From: Acidobacteriota bacterium
Lineage (GTDB): Bacteria > Acidobacteriota > Vicinamibacteria > Vicinamibacterales > UBA2999
Assembly (NCBI GenBank): GCA_016184455.1
Contig: JACPCS010000110.1
Coordinates: 1 to 64,000, forward strand
Direction: 5' to 3'
Length of the DNA: 64,000 bases
The notes beneath the pieces are model-generated. The model ran no database searches. It saw only the letters and a list, made by a program, of their open reading frames with translations, and was not told where the DNA came from. The translations under genes were made by a program, and so were the position numbers. Positions 25,935 to 35,586 of the stretch are shown here, piece after piece; position 1 is the first letter of the stretch; the number at the start of each line of letters is the position of its first letter.

Positions 25935-28723
25935 ATGACACGCGTCAGGATTTCCGCCGCGGTGGTGATTGCGCTCCTTGCAGTCGTGCCGCTCGCGGCG
26001 GGACAGACCACGACGAGCGCCACGGGCGCCATCAACGGCCGGGTGTTCGACACGTCGAAGGCCGTACTGCCGGGCGTGACGGTGACCATCACGTCTCCGT
26101 CGCTCATCGGTGGCTCTCGCGAGACGGTCACCAACGAAGAAGGGCAGTATCGCTTCCCGGCGGTGCCGCCCGGTGAATACACAATCACGTACGAGCTGCA
26201 GGGCTTCGCCACGGTCAAGCGCGAGGGCATTCGCGTGTCGCTCGGCTTCACCGCGACCGTGGACGTGGAGGTCGGGCTCGCGACGCTCGCCGAGACCGTC
26301 ACCGTCAGCGGCGAGGCGCCCGTCGTCGACATCCAGTCGACCGAGCTGACCACGAGGTTCGACAAGGAGCTGCTGTCGGCCATCCCGACCGGGTCGCGCG
26401 ACTTCTGGTCGCTGCTGGCGATCAGCCCGAGCGTGCAGGTCTCCAAGTTCGACGTCGGCGGCAGCGCGGCGATGACCGTGCTCCCGGTGAACGTCTACGG
26501 CGTCACCGGCCAGGAGCGCCCGCTCGTCGAAGGCATCATCTCCAACTCGGCGACCGGTGGCGTCGGCTTCTCCTTCTACGGCGACTACGGGTCGTTCGAG
26601 GAGGTCTCGGTCAGCACCGCCGGTCACAGCGCCGAGACCGGATCGCCCGGCCTCTTCTCGAACCTGGTGAGCAAGTCCGGCGGCAACGTGTACCACGGCG
26701 CGTTCTACCAGGATTACCAGAACGACAAGATGCAGGGGTACAACATCGATGAAGGCCAGATTGCACGCGGGGTCAGCGGCGGCGGCCGGCTCGGGCCTCG
26801 CGAGGTCAATCGTTCCGAAGGCTGGCGCGACACCAACGCCGATCTGGGCGGGTTCCTGGTGCGCGACAGGCTGTGGTGGTACGGGTCGTACCGCTACCTG
26901 ACCGTGAAGCAGTGGTTTGCGAACTACCCGGCCGAACCGCAGCAGTCCCGGGGCCAGAACTTCACCGGGAAGTTCACCTACCAGCTCTCCACCAACAACA
27001 AGTTCATCGGGTACTTCCAGCGGACGGAGAAGCTGCAGATCAACCGCCTCGATGCGTTCCGGTTGAGCGCGACGGCGGCGATCAACCAGTCGCGCGAGTC
27101 GACGTGGTATCAGGACTATCACAGCGGCGTGTGGAAGGGCGAGTACAACCGCGTGATCGGCAACGCGGCGTTCGCCGAGGTCCGCGGCGGCGGCTACTGG
27201 TTCCATTTCCCGACCGAGCGGCAGACCGAGGCGCTCCGCTACGAGGACCTCGGCACGCGCATCGTGCGCGGCGGCAATCAGAACCGCGTCCAGGACCGCG
27301 ATCGCCCGCAGCTGCTCGGCTCTCTGAGCTACTTCAGGGACAACTGGTGGGGCACGCACAACCTGAAGGTCGGCGGCAACTCCTTCCACGAGGAGCAGTG
27401 GTCCAAGGCCGACGGCTTTCCCGAGCAGGTCGTGCACGTCTACAACAACGCCAACCCGATCGAGGTCTGGCTGACCGAGCCCGGCGAGCAGACGATCGGG
27501 CTCGCCGTGACGTCGGCCTACATTACCGACACGTGGCAGTCACCCAGGCGGCTCACGCTGAATCTTGGCATCCGCTTCGACCGGTTCCGGTCGTACGTGC
27601 CCGAGATGGTGCACCCTGCGAGCCGGTGGAATCCTGCCGAGATCCGCTTTCCGGCGGAGGACAACCTCAACACCTGGAATCTCTTTGCGCCGCGGGTCGG
27701 CGCAAGCTGGGCCGTCACCGAAGACAACAAGAACGTCGTCAAGTTCAACTACGCGAAGTACTGGTACGACCCGGGGTTCGGGCTGGCCGGCACCCTCACG
27801 CCGAACTCCGGAGACGGCGGTCTCTGGAACCGGCGCTTCGCCTGGACCGACCCGAACCGCAATGGCGTGTACGACGTGGGCGAGGAGGGGCGCCTGATCT
27901 CGAACGCGGGCGGGCGCGCGAGCACGGCGCTCGATCCGAACCTCGAGGACCAGTACCTGCACGAGGTGGCGGCGTGGTACGAGCGCGAGCTCGTTGCCAA
28001 CGTCGGCGTCCGCGGCGGCGTCATCTGGCGCGGAACGCGGCAGCCCTACGGGACCGGCAATTCGTCGGTCAATCTGAACCGGCCGTACGACGGCTTCAAC
28101 GTGCCGGTGATGATTCCCGATCCCGGCCCGGACGGCCGCATCGGCACCGGGGACGACGGCGCGCCGATTCCGGGGTTCAACCTGGCCCCGCAATACGTCG
28201 GTCGCTCGCGGCGTCGTTCTCGATCATGAAGAGCTGGTTCAACGGCAACCAGTACCCGGAGGCGCAGTCGCCGAACACGATCCGGACCAACCAGTACCCG
28301 CTGACGCCGAACGACCTGATCAACACGGACGGCCAGGGGCGCTTCGAATTCACGGTGTGGAGCGCCAAGATGCTCGGGACCGTGGAGCTGCCGTACCAGA
28401 TGCGCCTGGCCGCCATCGTGCGGGAGCAGTCGGGCCTGCCGTACGGCCGTACGTTCGATGCGACGCTGAACTACGGCACGGTGCGGGTGCTCGCCGAGCC
28501 GATGGGCACGCACCGCCAGCGTAACGTCGTCATCACGGACCTGCGGCTCGAGAAGGCGTTCACTCTCAGTGGTCCGCTGCAGGCATCGGGCGCGCTCGAC
28601 CTTTTCAACCTGTTCAACGCCAATCCCGAAGAGCGCATCAGCTGGCAGTCGGGATCGTGGCTGCGGCCGCTGCAGGTGATCCCGCCGCGCGTCGCACGCA
28701 TCTCGGTGAAGCTGACGTTCTGA
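25935..28723 (+). pseudogene. TonB-dependent receptor (carboxypeptidase-regulatory N-domain), frameshift/deletion near 28200
   Basis: Frame 1 to ~28200 (...GFNLAPQYVG) continues in frame 2 as SLAASFSIMKSWFNGNQYPEAQSPNTIRTNQYPL...PPRVARISVKLTF; receptor C-terminus otherwise intact. Confidence 0.85.
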
Positions 28724-28735
28724 AGGGGATGTTCA

Positions 28736-28836
28736 GGCGGGTCTGCCTCGCATGGATCGCGTGCGAGGCGAGACCCGCCCTACGGACGTAGGCCGGGTCT
28801 CGCGGCGGGAAGTCGCCATCCGCCGCAGACCCGGCG
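28736..28836. repeat. Composite REP/BIME-like repeat, copy 1
   Basis: GGCGGGTCTgcctcgca..tgcgaggcgAGACCCGCC - CTACGGACGTAGG - CCGGGTCTCGCGGCGG..CCGCCGCAGACCCGG. Confidence 0.75.
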
Positions 28837-29015
28837 TACACTCGTGATTCGGTTTACCGATGCCTGAGGGCGGGCCGAAATAGGTTCGTGCGCGAGCGCA
28901 TCCTGTCTTCCGGGTGTTGAGCTACAGGCGCGTCCGGTCTATAGTTGACGACCGCGAACGGCCTGAGCCGTTCCAGTTCTTTCAATCACTTAACTTCAGA
29001 CGCGAGGGGAGAACG

Positions 29016-29699
29016 ATGCGAAAGACGCTTGGACTGTCCGCTGCCATCGTGCTGGCCGCGGTGCTCATGTCGCCCGGCATCACCCAGGGCCAGGGGCAGG
29101 CACAGATGCCGGCACAGCCAATGAGCTTCTTCATCACCAGTGTCGGACCCGGCGACGGCGCCAATCTAGGCGGTCTGGCGGGCGCGGACGCGTACTGCCA
29201 GAAGCTGGCGTCGGCCGCCGGTGCCGGCAACCGCATGTGGCGTGCCTATCTGAGCACGGCTCAGGCGGGCGACACGCCGGCCGTGAACGCCCGCGGCCGG
29301 ATCGGCACCGGTCCCTGGTACAACGCCAAGGGCCAGCTGATTGCCGCCAATGTGAACGACCTGCACGGCGACATCGAGCGCGACCGCAACAACGTCCGGA
29401 AGCCGACCGCGCTCAACGAGAAGGGCGGCATGGTGAACGGCGTCGGCGACATGCCGAACCAGCACGACATGCTGACCGGCTCGGACTCGACCGGCCGCGC
29501 GATGATCGGGAACGCCGCCGTGACCACCTGCAACAACTGGACGAGCAACGGGATGGGGAACGCGATCGTCGGTCACCACGACCGCCTCGGCGGGGGGAAC
29601 TCGTCGTGGAACGCCGCGCACTCCTCGGCCGGCTGCAGCCAGGAAGCGCTCGTCAAGACGGGCGGCGCCGGGCTGTTCTACTGCTTCGCGGCGAACTGA
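29016..29699 (+). CDS. Secreted lectin-like protein (DUF1554 / C-type lectin-like fold)
   Basis: SFFITSVGPGDGANLGGLAGADAYCQKLASAAGAGNRMWRAYLST...TTCNNWTSNG..NAIVGHHDRLG...GLFYCFAAN. Confidence 0.8.
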   Translation: MRKTLGLSAAIVLAAVLMSPGITQGQGQAQMPAQPMSFFITSVGPGDGANLGGLAGADAYCQKLASAAGAGNRMWRAYLSTAQAGDTPAVNARGRIGTGPWYNAKGQLIAANVNDLHGDIERDRNNVRKPTALNEKGGMVNGVGDMPNQHDMLTGSDSTGRAMIGNAAVTTCNNWTSNGMGNAIVGHHDRLGGGNSSWNAAHSSAGCSQEALVKTGGAGLFYCFAAN

Positions 29700-29725
29700 C
29701 GCAGAGGGGTCAAGGGTCAGGAATC

Positions 29726-29752
29726 AGGGGTCAGGAGTGATTCCTGACCCCT
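29726..29752. terminator. Perfect 11-bp inverted repeat between convergent genes
   Basis: AGGGGTCAGGA-gtgat-TCCTGACCCCT. Confidence 0.5.
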
Positions 29753-30536
29753 ATTGGCCCGTCCACTTCGGCGGCCGCTTGGCCAGAAACGCGGCCACGC
29801 CTTCCTTGAAGTCTGCGCTCCCGTAGCACATCTCGATCAGATCGCGCGCCTCTGACGAGCTCAGACGCCGCTGCGCGAGCAGGCGCCGCGTCATCTCCTT
29901 GGTTGCGCGGATGGTGAGCGGCGCGTTCGAGGCGATCTGGGCGGCCAGCTCGCGGACGGCCGCGCCGATGGCGTCGGCGCGCGCGATCCGGTCGACGAGG
30001 CCGATGGCGTGCGCTTCGTCCGCGCCTACGAGCCGGCCGGTGAACAGGACGTCTTTCGCGTGCCCGGGCCCGATGAGATCCACGAGCCGGCTGAAGGCGG
30101 CGCCGGTCACGCAGTTGCCGAGCGTGCGCGCGATGGGAATGCCGAAGGTCGACTCCGGCGTCGCCACGCGCAGGTCGCAGGCGACCGCAATCGCACAGCC
30201 GGCGCCCACCGCGACGCCCTCGATCTGCGCGAGCGTCGGCTTGGCGACGCGCTCGAGCCGATCGAGCACCTCGGCGATGTGCTGCTCGTAGTCGACGCCG
30301 TCCTGCGGCGTCTTGAACTGCTGAAACTGGGAGATGTCGGTGCCGGCCGCGAACGCCTTGCCGCCGGCGCCGCGCAGGATCAGTACGCGCACCGAGTCGT
30401 CCCGATCGGCCCGGTCGCACGCCTCGACGAGCGCATCGTACATCGCCCAGGTCATCGCGTTGCGCGCCTCGGGCCGGTTGAAGGTCAGGATCGCGAGCGG
30501 CGGCTCGAGCTCGAAGATCGTTTCGGTTGTAATCAT
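29751..30536 (-). CDS. Enoyl-CoA hydratase/isomerase family protein
   Basis: LAILTFNRPEARNAMTWAMYDALVEA...VRVLILRGAGGKAFAAGTDISQF...LAQIEGVAVGAGCAIAVACDLRVATPESTFGIPIARTLG. Confidence 0.93.
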   Translation of the reverse strand: MITTETIFELEPPLAILTFNRPEARNAMTWAMYDALVEACDRADRDDSVRVLILRGAGGKAFAAGTDISQFQQFKTPQDGVDYEQHIAEVLDRLERVAKPTLAQIEGVAVGAGCAIAVACDLRVATPESTFGIPIARTLGNCVTGAAFSRLVDLIGPGHAKDVLFTGRLVGADEAHAIGLVDRIARADAIGAAVRELAAQIASNAPLTIRATKEMTRRLLAQRRLSSSEARDLIEMCYGSADFKEGVAAFLAKRPPKWTGQ

Positions 30537-30542
30537 GCTCTC

Positions 30543-30572
30543 GTAGAGGCGGACCTCGGGGTCCGCCTCTAC
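30543..30572. repeat. Perfect 13-bp stem hairpin with 4-nt loop in a divergent promoter region
   Basis: GTAGAGGCGGACC-tcgg-GGTCCGCCTCTAC. Confidence 0.8.
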
Positions 30573-30587
30573 ACTATAGTTTTACGG

Positions 30588-31790
30588 ATGGATTCAGGAC
30601 CAGGCGCGCTGGCCGGCCTCCGCGTCGTCGACGTCACGCAGGTGATGGCCGGCCCCTTCTGCACGATGCTGCTGGCCGATCTCGGTGCCGACGTCATCAA
30701 GATCGAGCCGCCGGCCGGCGACATGACCCGCCGGATGCCGGGCGGCGTCGGCAACGACACGCCGGCCTACAACGCCGTCAACCGCGGCAAACGGAGCGTC
30801 GTCCTCGACATCAAGAGCGAGATCGGGCGCGCGGCGGTGCTGCGGCTCGTCGAATCGGCTGACGTCTTCGCCGAGAACAGCCGTCCGGGCGTCATGGCGG
30901 ATCTGGGGCTCGGCTACGCGGCGCTGGCCGCGCGGAATCCGCGGCTGATCTACGCGTCGATCTCGGGGTACGGACACACCGGACCCGACCGCAGCAAAGG
31001 GGGCCTCGACCTGATCGCCCAGGGGGTCTCGGGGATCATGTCGGTTACCGGGGCGGCCGGCGGTCCGCCGATGAAATCGGGCGTACCGCTGACCGATCTC
31101 GGCGCGGCCCTGTTTGCCGTCGCGGGCATTCTCGCGGCGCTGGTGCACCGGAACCGGACCGGCGAGGGGCAGCACGTCGACACCTCGCTCGTCGAGGCCG
31201 GCGTGGCGCTGTCGGTGTGGGAGGCGACGGAGTACTTCTCCGGCGGCGGCGTGCCCGAGCCGCTCGGTTCGGCGCATCGCATGGTGGCGCCCTATCAGGC
31301 GATCGAGTGCGCCGACGGGTACGTCACGATCGGCGCGTCGACCAACCGGCTGTTCGAGCGGCTGTGCGAGGCGCTCGGGCATCCGGAGTGGGCGGCCTTG
31401 CCGGAGTTCGCCGACAATCCCAGCCGCGTCCGCAATCGGGCGGCGCTCGCGGAGCGCATCGAATCGGTGACGCGCCACCGGGGGAAGCGCGAGTGGCTGG
31501 CGGCGTTCGAGGCGCGCGAGATCCCGTGCGGTCCGATCAACAGCTATGCGGAGGTCTTCGCGGATCCGCAGGTCGTCGCGCGCGAGATGGTCGTCGAGGT
31601 CGAGCACCCGACGCTCGGACCCCTCCGCGCGCTCGGATCGCCGATCAAGCTGAGCGCCACGCCCCCGGCCGTGCGCCGCCGCGCGCCGCGGCTGGGCGAG
31701 CACACGGAGGAAGTGCTGCGCGAGGCAGGATTCGACGAACCGGCGATCGCGACGCTTACAGCGCCCCTCGCGCCTTCGCCGAAGCGATGA
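30588..31790 (+). CDS. CaiB/BaiF (family III) CoA-transferase
   Basis: LAGLRVVDVTQVMAGPFCTMLLADLGADVIKIEPPAGDMTR...NRGKRSVVLDIK...GYGHTGPDRSKGGLDLIAQGVSGIMSVTG. Confidence 0.95.
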   Translation: MDSGPGALAGLRVVDVTQVMAGPFCTMLLADLGADVIKIEPPAGDMTRRMPGGVGNDTPAYNAVNRGKRSVVLDIKSEIGRAAVLRLVESADVFAENSRPGVMADLGLGYAALAARNPRLIYASISGYGHTGPDRSKGGLDLIAQGVSGIMSVTGAAGGPPMKSGVPLTDLGAALFAVAGILAALVHRNRTGEGQHVDTSLVEAGVALSVWEATEYFSGGGVPEPLGSAHRMVAPYQAIECADGYVTIGASTNRLFERLCEALGHPEWAALPEFADNPSRVRNRAALAERIESVTRHRGKREWLAAFEAREIPCGPINSYAEVFADPQVVAREMVVEVEHPTLGPLRALGSPIKLSATPPAVRRRAPRLGEHTEEVLREAGFDEPAIATLTAPLAPSPKR

Positions 31791-32310
31791 CCCGCTCGGC
31801 GGTAATCGTGCCGAGCAGCTTCGGATTCTGACCGGGCAGAAACACCGCCATGCCCCCCTCCGGCAGCACGCTGTCGGCGAAGCGCCGCTCCGCCGCCGCT
31901 TCGAGCGGCGCCCGATCGCCGACGAGCACACGATTCATGCCCGGCCCGGGAATCGTGCCGAGGAGCCGGCGCACCGCCTGCGCTCGCTCGGCCGTGCTCT
32001 CGCCGGCCGCGAGTTCCGGCGCCACGCGGACGCGATCGGAAGCAAAGGCCTCGTCAGCGATCCGGCGCGCCTCGGCCGCCGGACTGGTGAGGATTTCATT
32101 GAGCGGGACGCGGAGCGCGTACAGTGCGCGGCCGAGCTCGCGCGCCCGCGGCAGGCCGTCGGGCGGCGGATACCGCAAGTAGAGGATCTTGCCGCCGTCC
32201 TGAATGGCCGCAATCAGGCGCTCATGTGCAGACTGCGCGGCCGCACGCGGGGCAAGCGGTGAGGTGGCCAGCGCGTACAGAAACGCGCGTCGATGCCGAT
32301 TGAAACGCAC
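31756..32310 (-). CDS. Secreted histidine-phosphatase-like protein with degenerate catalytic motif
   Basis: GGKILYLRYPPPDGLPRARELGRALYALRVPLNEILTSPAAEARRIADEAF...LGTIPGPGMNRVLVGDRAPLEAA; RHG/RHA replaced by RYP. Confidence 0.65.
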   Translation of the reverse strand: MRFNRHRRAFLYALATSPLAPRAAAQSAHERLIAAIQDGGKILYLRYPPPDGLPRARELGRALYALRVPLNEILTSPAAEARRIADEAFASDRVRVAPELAAGESTAERAQAVRRLLGTIPGPGMNRVLVGDRAPLEAAAERRFADSVLPEGGMAVFLPGQNPKLLGTITAERVIASAKARGAL

Positions 32311-32329
32311 GCGCGCATTGTAGCGTCGG

Positions 32330-32800
32330 TCACTCCCGCACGATCAGCCTGTCGGTGACCGAGGTGACGCTCTCGGTCTCGCGCGCCAGCCGCACCGCCC
32401 GTTCGCGTTCGGCCGGCGAGGCCACGGTCCCGCTGAGCATCACCGCGCCCTCGACCGTATCCACGTCGATCGTGCGCGCTTTCACCAGATCGTCGAGCGC
32501 CATTTTCGACTTGATCTTGGCCGTCAGCCCCGCGTCGCGCGCGAGGCGCTCCGCCCGATTCGTGCCTTCGGCGACGCTCTCGCCGATCCGCGCGCCGGTC
32601 TCGCGCATGCGCTCGACGCTCACGGTGTCGGACCCGCGCGCCGCCGGCCGATCGCGCGACGTGGTGTCGCCGGCCGTGCCGACCGCATACTCGGTGTCAC
32701 GCGCGCCGCCGCGGTTGCCGAACCGATAGCCGATGAAGAACGCGGCAATCGCAGCGACCAGAATGATGAGCAGGGTGAACCGCAGCAGAGCTCGAACCAT
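32330..32800 (-). CDS. BON-domain membrane-anchored protein
   Basis: LTAKIKSKMALDDLVKARTIDVDTVEGAVMLSGTVASPAERERAVRLARETESVTSVTDRLIV; N-terminal TM segment. Confidence 0.88.
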   Translation of the reverse strand: MVRALLRFTLLIILVAAIAAFFIGYRFGNRGGARDTEYAVGTAGDTTSRDRPAARGSDTVSVERMRETGARIGESVAEGTNRAERLARDAGLTAKIKSKMALDDLVKARTIDVDTVEGAVMLSGTVASPAERERAVRLARETESVTSVTDRLIVRE

Positions 32801-32835
32801 AGTGGTCCTCCGCTCGAACAAAGGCTGCATCGACC

Positions 32836-33387
32836 GTGCCGTATAATGGCCGCATCGTGTCGATTCACGATCGTCTTCACGACGCGCTCGAGCGCGCGCT
32901 GGCCGGCCTGCGCGCGGGCCTCGAGCCCGAGCTGCGGACCCTCGCGCACGAGCTGCCCGACACGGCCACGGCTGTGCTCGCCTCTGCGGCTGAGGCGATC
33001 GATCGCGCAGGCTCGCTCGCCGGTACGCTGCACGCGCTCGTCGAAGCCGCCGTGCCATACGCCGATCGCGTCGGTCTCTTTCTCGTGCGGGATGGACGCG
33101 TGCGCGCGTGGCGGCTGAACGGCGTCGAGGAAGCGGCGGTCACGACCACCCGGACCGACCGCATGACACGCTTTCCAATCAGCGTGGATGGGTCTGTGGT
33201 GGCGATTCTCTACGCCGAGGGGGCCGACGCGCGTGCGGGCGGCATCCCGGCGCTCGACCTGCTGACGCGGTACACAGGCCACCTGCTCGAATCGATCACA
33301 CTGCACGCGGCGTTGGGTCTCACGCCTCCGCGCCGCCTCGCCCCGCCGGGTGACGCCTCGGCGACCGGAGGCTTCGCCGGGCAGTGA
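32836..33387 (+). CDS. Hypothetical GAF-like protein
   Basis: SLAGTLHALVEAAVPYADRVGLFLVRDGRVRAWRLNGVEEA...GSVVAILYAEG. Confidence 0.6.
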   Translation: MPYNGRIVSIHDRLHDALERALAGLRAGLEPELRTLAHELPDTATAVLASAAEAIDRAGSLAGTLHALVEAAVPYADRVGLFLVRDGRVRAWRLNGVEEAAVTTTRTDRMTRFPISVDGSVVAILYAEGADARAGGIPALDLLTRYTGHLLESITLHAALGLTPPRRLAPPGDASATGGFAGQ

Positions 33388-35582
33388 GCTATCCAGTCCG
33401 GATCTCTCTCGTCGCGCTCGCGCTTGCGGTGGCCGCGGGCGACCTGGCCGGCCAGCGCGTGGTGGGCGACCTTCCCGAGCCGACAGCGATCTCGACGACC
33501 ACGCATGCGCCGCTGCCGAGTCACCCGTCGTTCTACTGGCTGGTGCCAGATTCGGCGCTCAGCTCGACGAGCACCCGACCGGCGGAGGAGTCTGCGGCCG
33601 CACGCTTCGCGCGTGGGGTCCGGCTGATCGCGCAAGGCGACTTCGCGGCGGCCCTGCCGCTCGTCCGCGGCGCCGATCTCTCGTCCACACCGCTCGCGAA
33701 CTACGTCCGCTATTACACCGGTGTCGCTCTGCTCGGGCTCCAGCGGTTCGAGGAGGCCGAGGCCGCCTTCGATGCGATCGATGACGACGCAGAAGGGTTT
33801 CTGGCGGAGGCCGCGCCGCTCCGAATGGCTGACGCCGCCCAGGGACGCGGCGATGCGGGCCGCGCCGCCGACATCCTGAACGACCTGAGCGACGACACGC
33901 TCGCCGCGCCCGAGGAGGTGTTCCTGCGCCTCGGCAGCGCGTACGAGGCGGCAGGTGATCCGGCGCGCGCGCTCCGCGCCTATTCACGCGTCTATTACGA
34001 GGTTCCGTTGAGCACGCAGGCGCTGGCCGCACAGCAGGGCATCGAGCGGCTCCAGGCGCCGGCGCTCATTCCGTCGAACCGGTTTCAGCTGGAGCTCGAT
34101 CGCGCCGAACGGCTCTTTGCCGCGCGCCGCTGGGCGCAGGCGCGCCCCGCCTATGCCGAGCTCGCATCGGCGGCCCGCGGTGACGACCGGGCGCTCATCG
34201 TGCTCCGTCTCGCGACGTGCGATGACCAGCTCGGTCGCCACCGAACGGCACGGGATGCCATCCGACCGCTGCTGGACGGCGGCCCGCGGGAGGCCGAGGC
34301 GCGCTACGTCCACCTCTCCGCGACACGCGGTCTTGGCGATCACACGGCCTACGTCTCGCTGGTCCGCGGGCTCGTCGCCGATCATCCCGACAGTCCGTGG
34401 GCGGAGGAGGCGCTCGACGATCTCGCCGCTCACTACATTCGACAGGACGACGAGCCGGCGGCGGACGGCGTGCTGCGCGAGCTGATGCGGCGGTTTCCGC
34501 GCGGGCGGTATACGGATCGCGCGGCCTGGCGCGTCGGGTGGCGGGCCTACAAACAGGGCGAGTACGGCGAGGCGGCGCGGACGTTCGAGCAGGCGGCCGC
34601 CGTGTTCCCGCGCGCCGACTATCGTCCGTCGTGGCTGTACTGGGCGGCACGCTCGCGCGACCGGCTCGGCAGCCGCGACGCGGCCACCGCGCTGTACCGC
34701 ATCGTCGCGGCGGACTACCTGAACTCCTACTACGGACGGCTGGCGTCGGCCGTCCTGCGCGAGCGGCGCGCGCCGCCGGTGGCCCCGATTCTCCGGACCG
34801 ACACGGCATCGGCGCCGGCGCCGGTCGTCCCGACCGACGCAGTCGTGCGCGCGCTCGTCGGGCTCGAGCTCTACGACGCCGCGCTCGACGAGGTGGAGTA
34901 CGCCCGGAAGCAGTGGGGCGATCAGCCGGCGCTGCAGGCGACGGCGGCGTGGATCCGCAACCGCCGCGGGCTGCAGTCTGGGGCCGCCGAGCGGTTCGCC
35001 GACGTGCGCGGCGCGATCACGCTGATGCGCCGCGCCTATCCGCATTTCATGGCGGCCGGCGGGGAGCAGCTGCCGCCCGAGATCCTGCGGGTCATCTTTC
35101 CGCTCGATTACTGGCCGCTCATCCGCAAGTACGCGCAGGCGCATCGGCTCGATCCGTATCTGATGGCGGCGCTCATCTCGCAGGAGTCGACGTTCACGCC
35201 CGACATCCGCTCCGCGGCGAACGCGGTCGGCCTGATGCAGCTCATTCCCGCCACCGGCCGCCGGTACGCCGCGAAGCTGGGGATCCGCTTCTCGACAGCC
35301 GTGCTCACGCAGCCCGAGACGAACCTCCGTCTCGGCATGCGGTACTTCCGCGACCTGATGGACCGCTTCGGCGGCGCGCACGTCGCGCTCGCCGCCTACA
35401 ACGCCGGCGAGCACCGGGTATCGCGCTGGAAGGCGGAGCGCCCCGGCTTCGAGCAGGACGAGTTCATCGACGACATTCCCTTCCAGGAGACCCAGAACTA
35501 CGTCAAACGCATTCTGGGCACCGCCGACGACTACCGGCGTCTCTATGGCGGCGTTCTGACCACGACGACGGCGACCGACTGA
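33384..35582 (+). CDS. Soluble lytic murein transglycosylase (SLT domain, TPR-rich N-terminus)
   Basis: HRLDPYLMAALISQESTFTPDIRSAANAVGLMQLIPATGRRYAAKLGI...ETNLRLGMRYFRDLMDRFGGAHVALAAYNAGEHRV. Confidence 0.93.
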   Translation: MSYPVRISLVALALAVAAGDLAGQRVVGDLPEPTAISTTTHAPLPSHPSFYWLVPDSALSSTSTRPAEESAAARFARGVRLIAQGDFAAALPLVRGADLSSTPLANYVRYYTGVALLGLQRFEEAEAAFDAIDDDAEGFLAEAAPLRMADAAQGRGDAGRAADILNDLSDDTLAAPEEVFLRLGSAYEAAGDPARALRAYSRVYYEVPLSTQALAAQQGIERLQAPALIPSNRFQLELDRAERLFAARRWAQARPAYAELASAARGDDRALIVLRLATCDDQLGRHRTARDAIRPLLDGGPREAEARYVHLSATRGLGDHTAYVSLVRGLVADHPDSPWAEEALDDLAAHYIRQDDEPAADGVLRELMRRFPRGRYTDRAAWRVGWRAYKQGEYGEAARTFEQAAAVFPRADYRPSWLYWAARSRDRLGSRDAATALYRIVAADYLNSYYGRLASAVLRERRAPPVAPILRTDTASAPAPVVPTDAVVRALVGLELYDAALDEVEYARKQWGDQPALQATAAWIRNRRGLQSGAAERFADVRGAITLMRRAYPHFMAAGGEQLPPEILRVIFPLDYWPLIRKYAQAHRLDPYLMAALISQESTFTPDIRSAANAVGLMQLIPATGRRYAAKLGIRFSTAVLTQPETNLRLGMRYFRDLMDRFGGAHVALAAYNAGEHRVSRWKAERPGFEQDEFIDDIPFQETQNYVKRILGTADDYRRLYGGVLTTTTATD

Positions 35583-35586
35583 CAGG

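Noticed and set aside
24275-26446. 723-aa minus-strand ORF
   Set aside because: Antisense shadow of the spermidine-synthase-like and TonB receptor genes.
25512-27437. 641-aa minus-strand ORF
   Set aside because: Antisense shadow of the TonB-dependent receptor; no recognisable motif.
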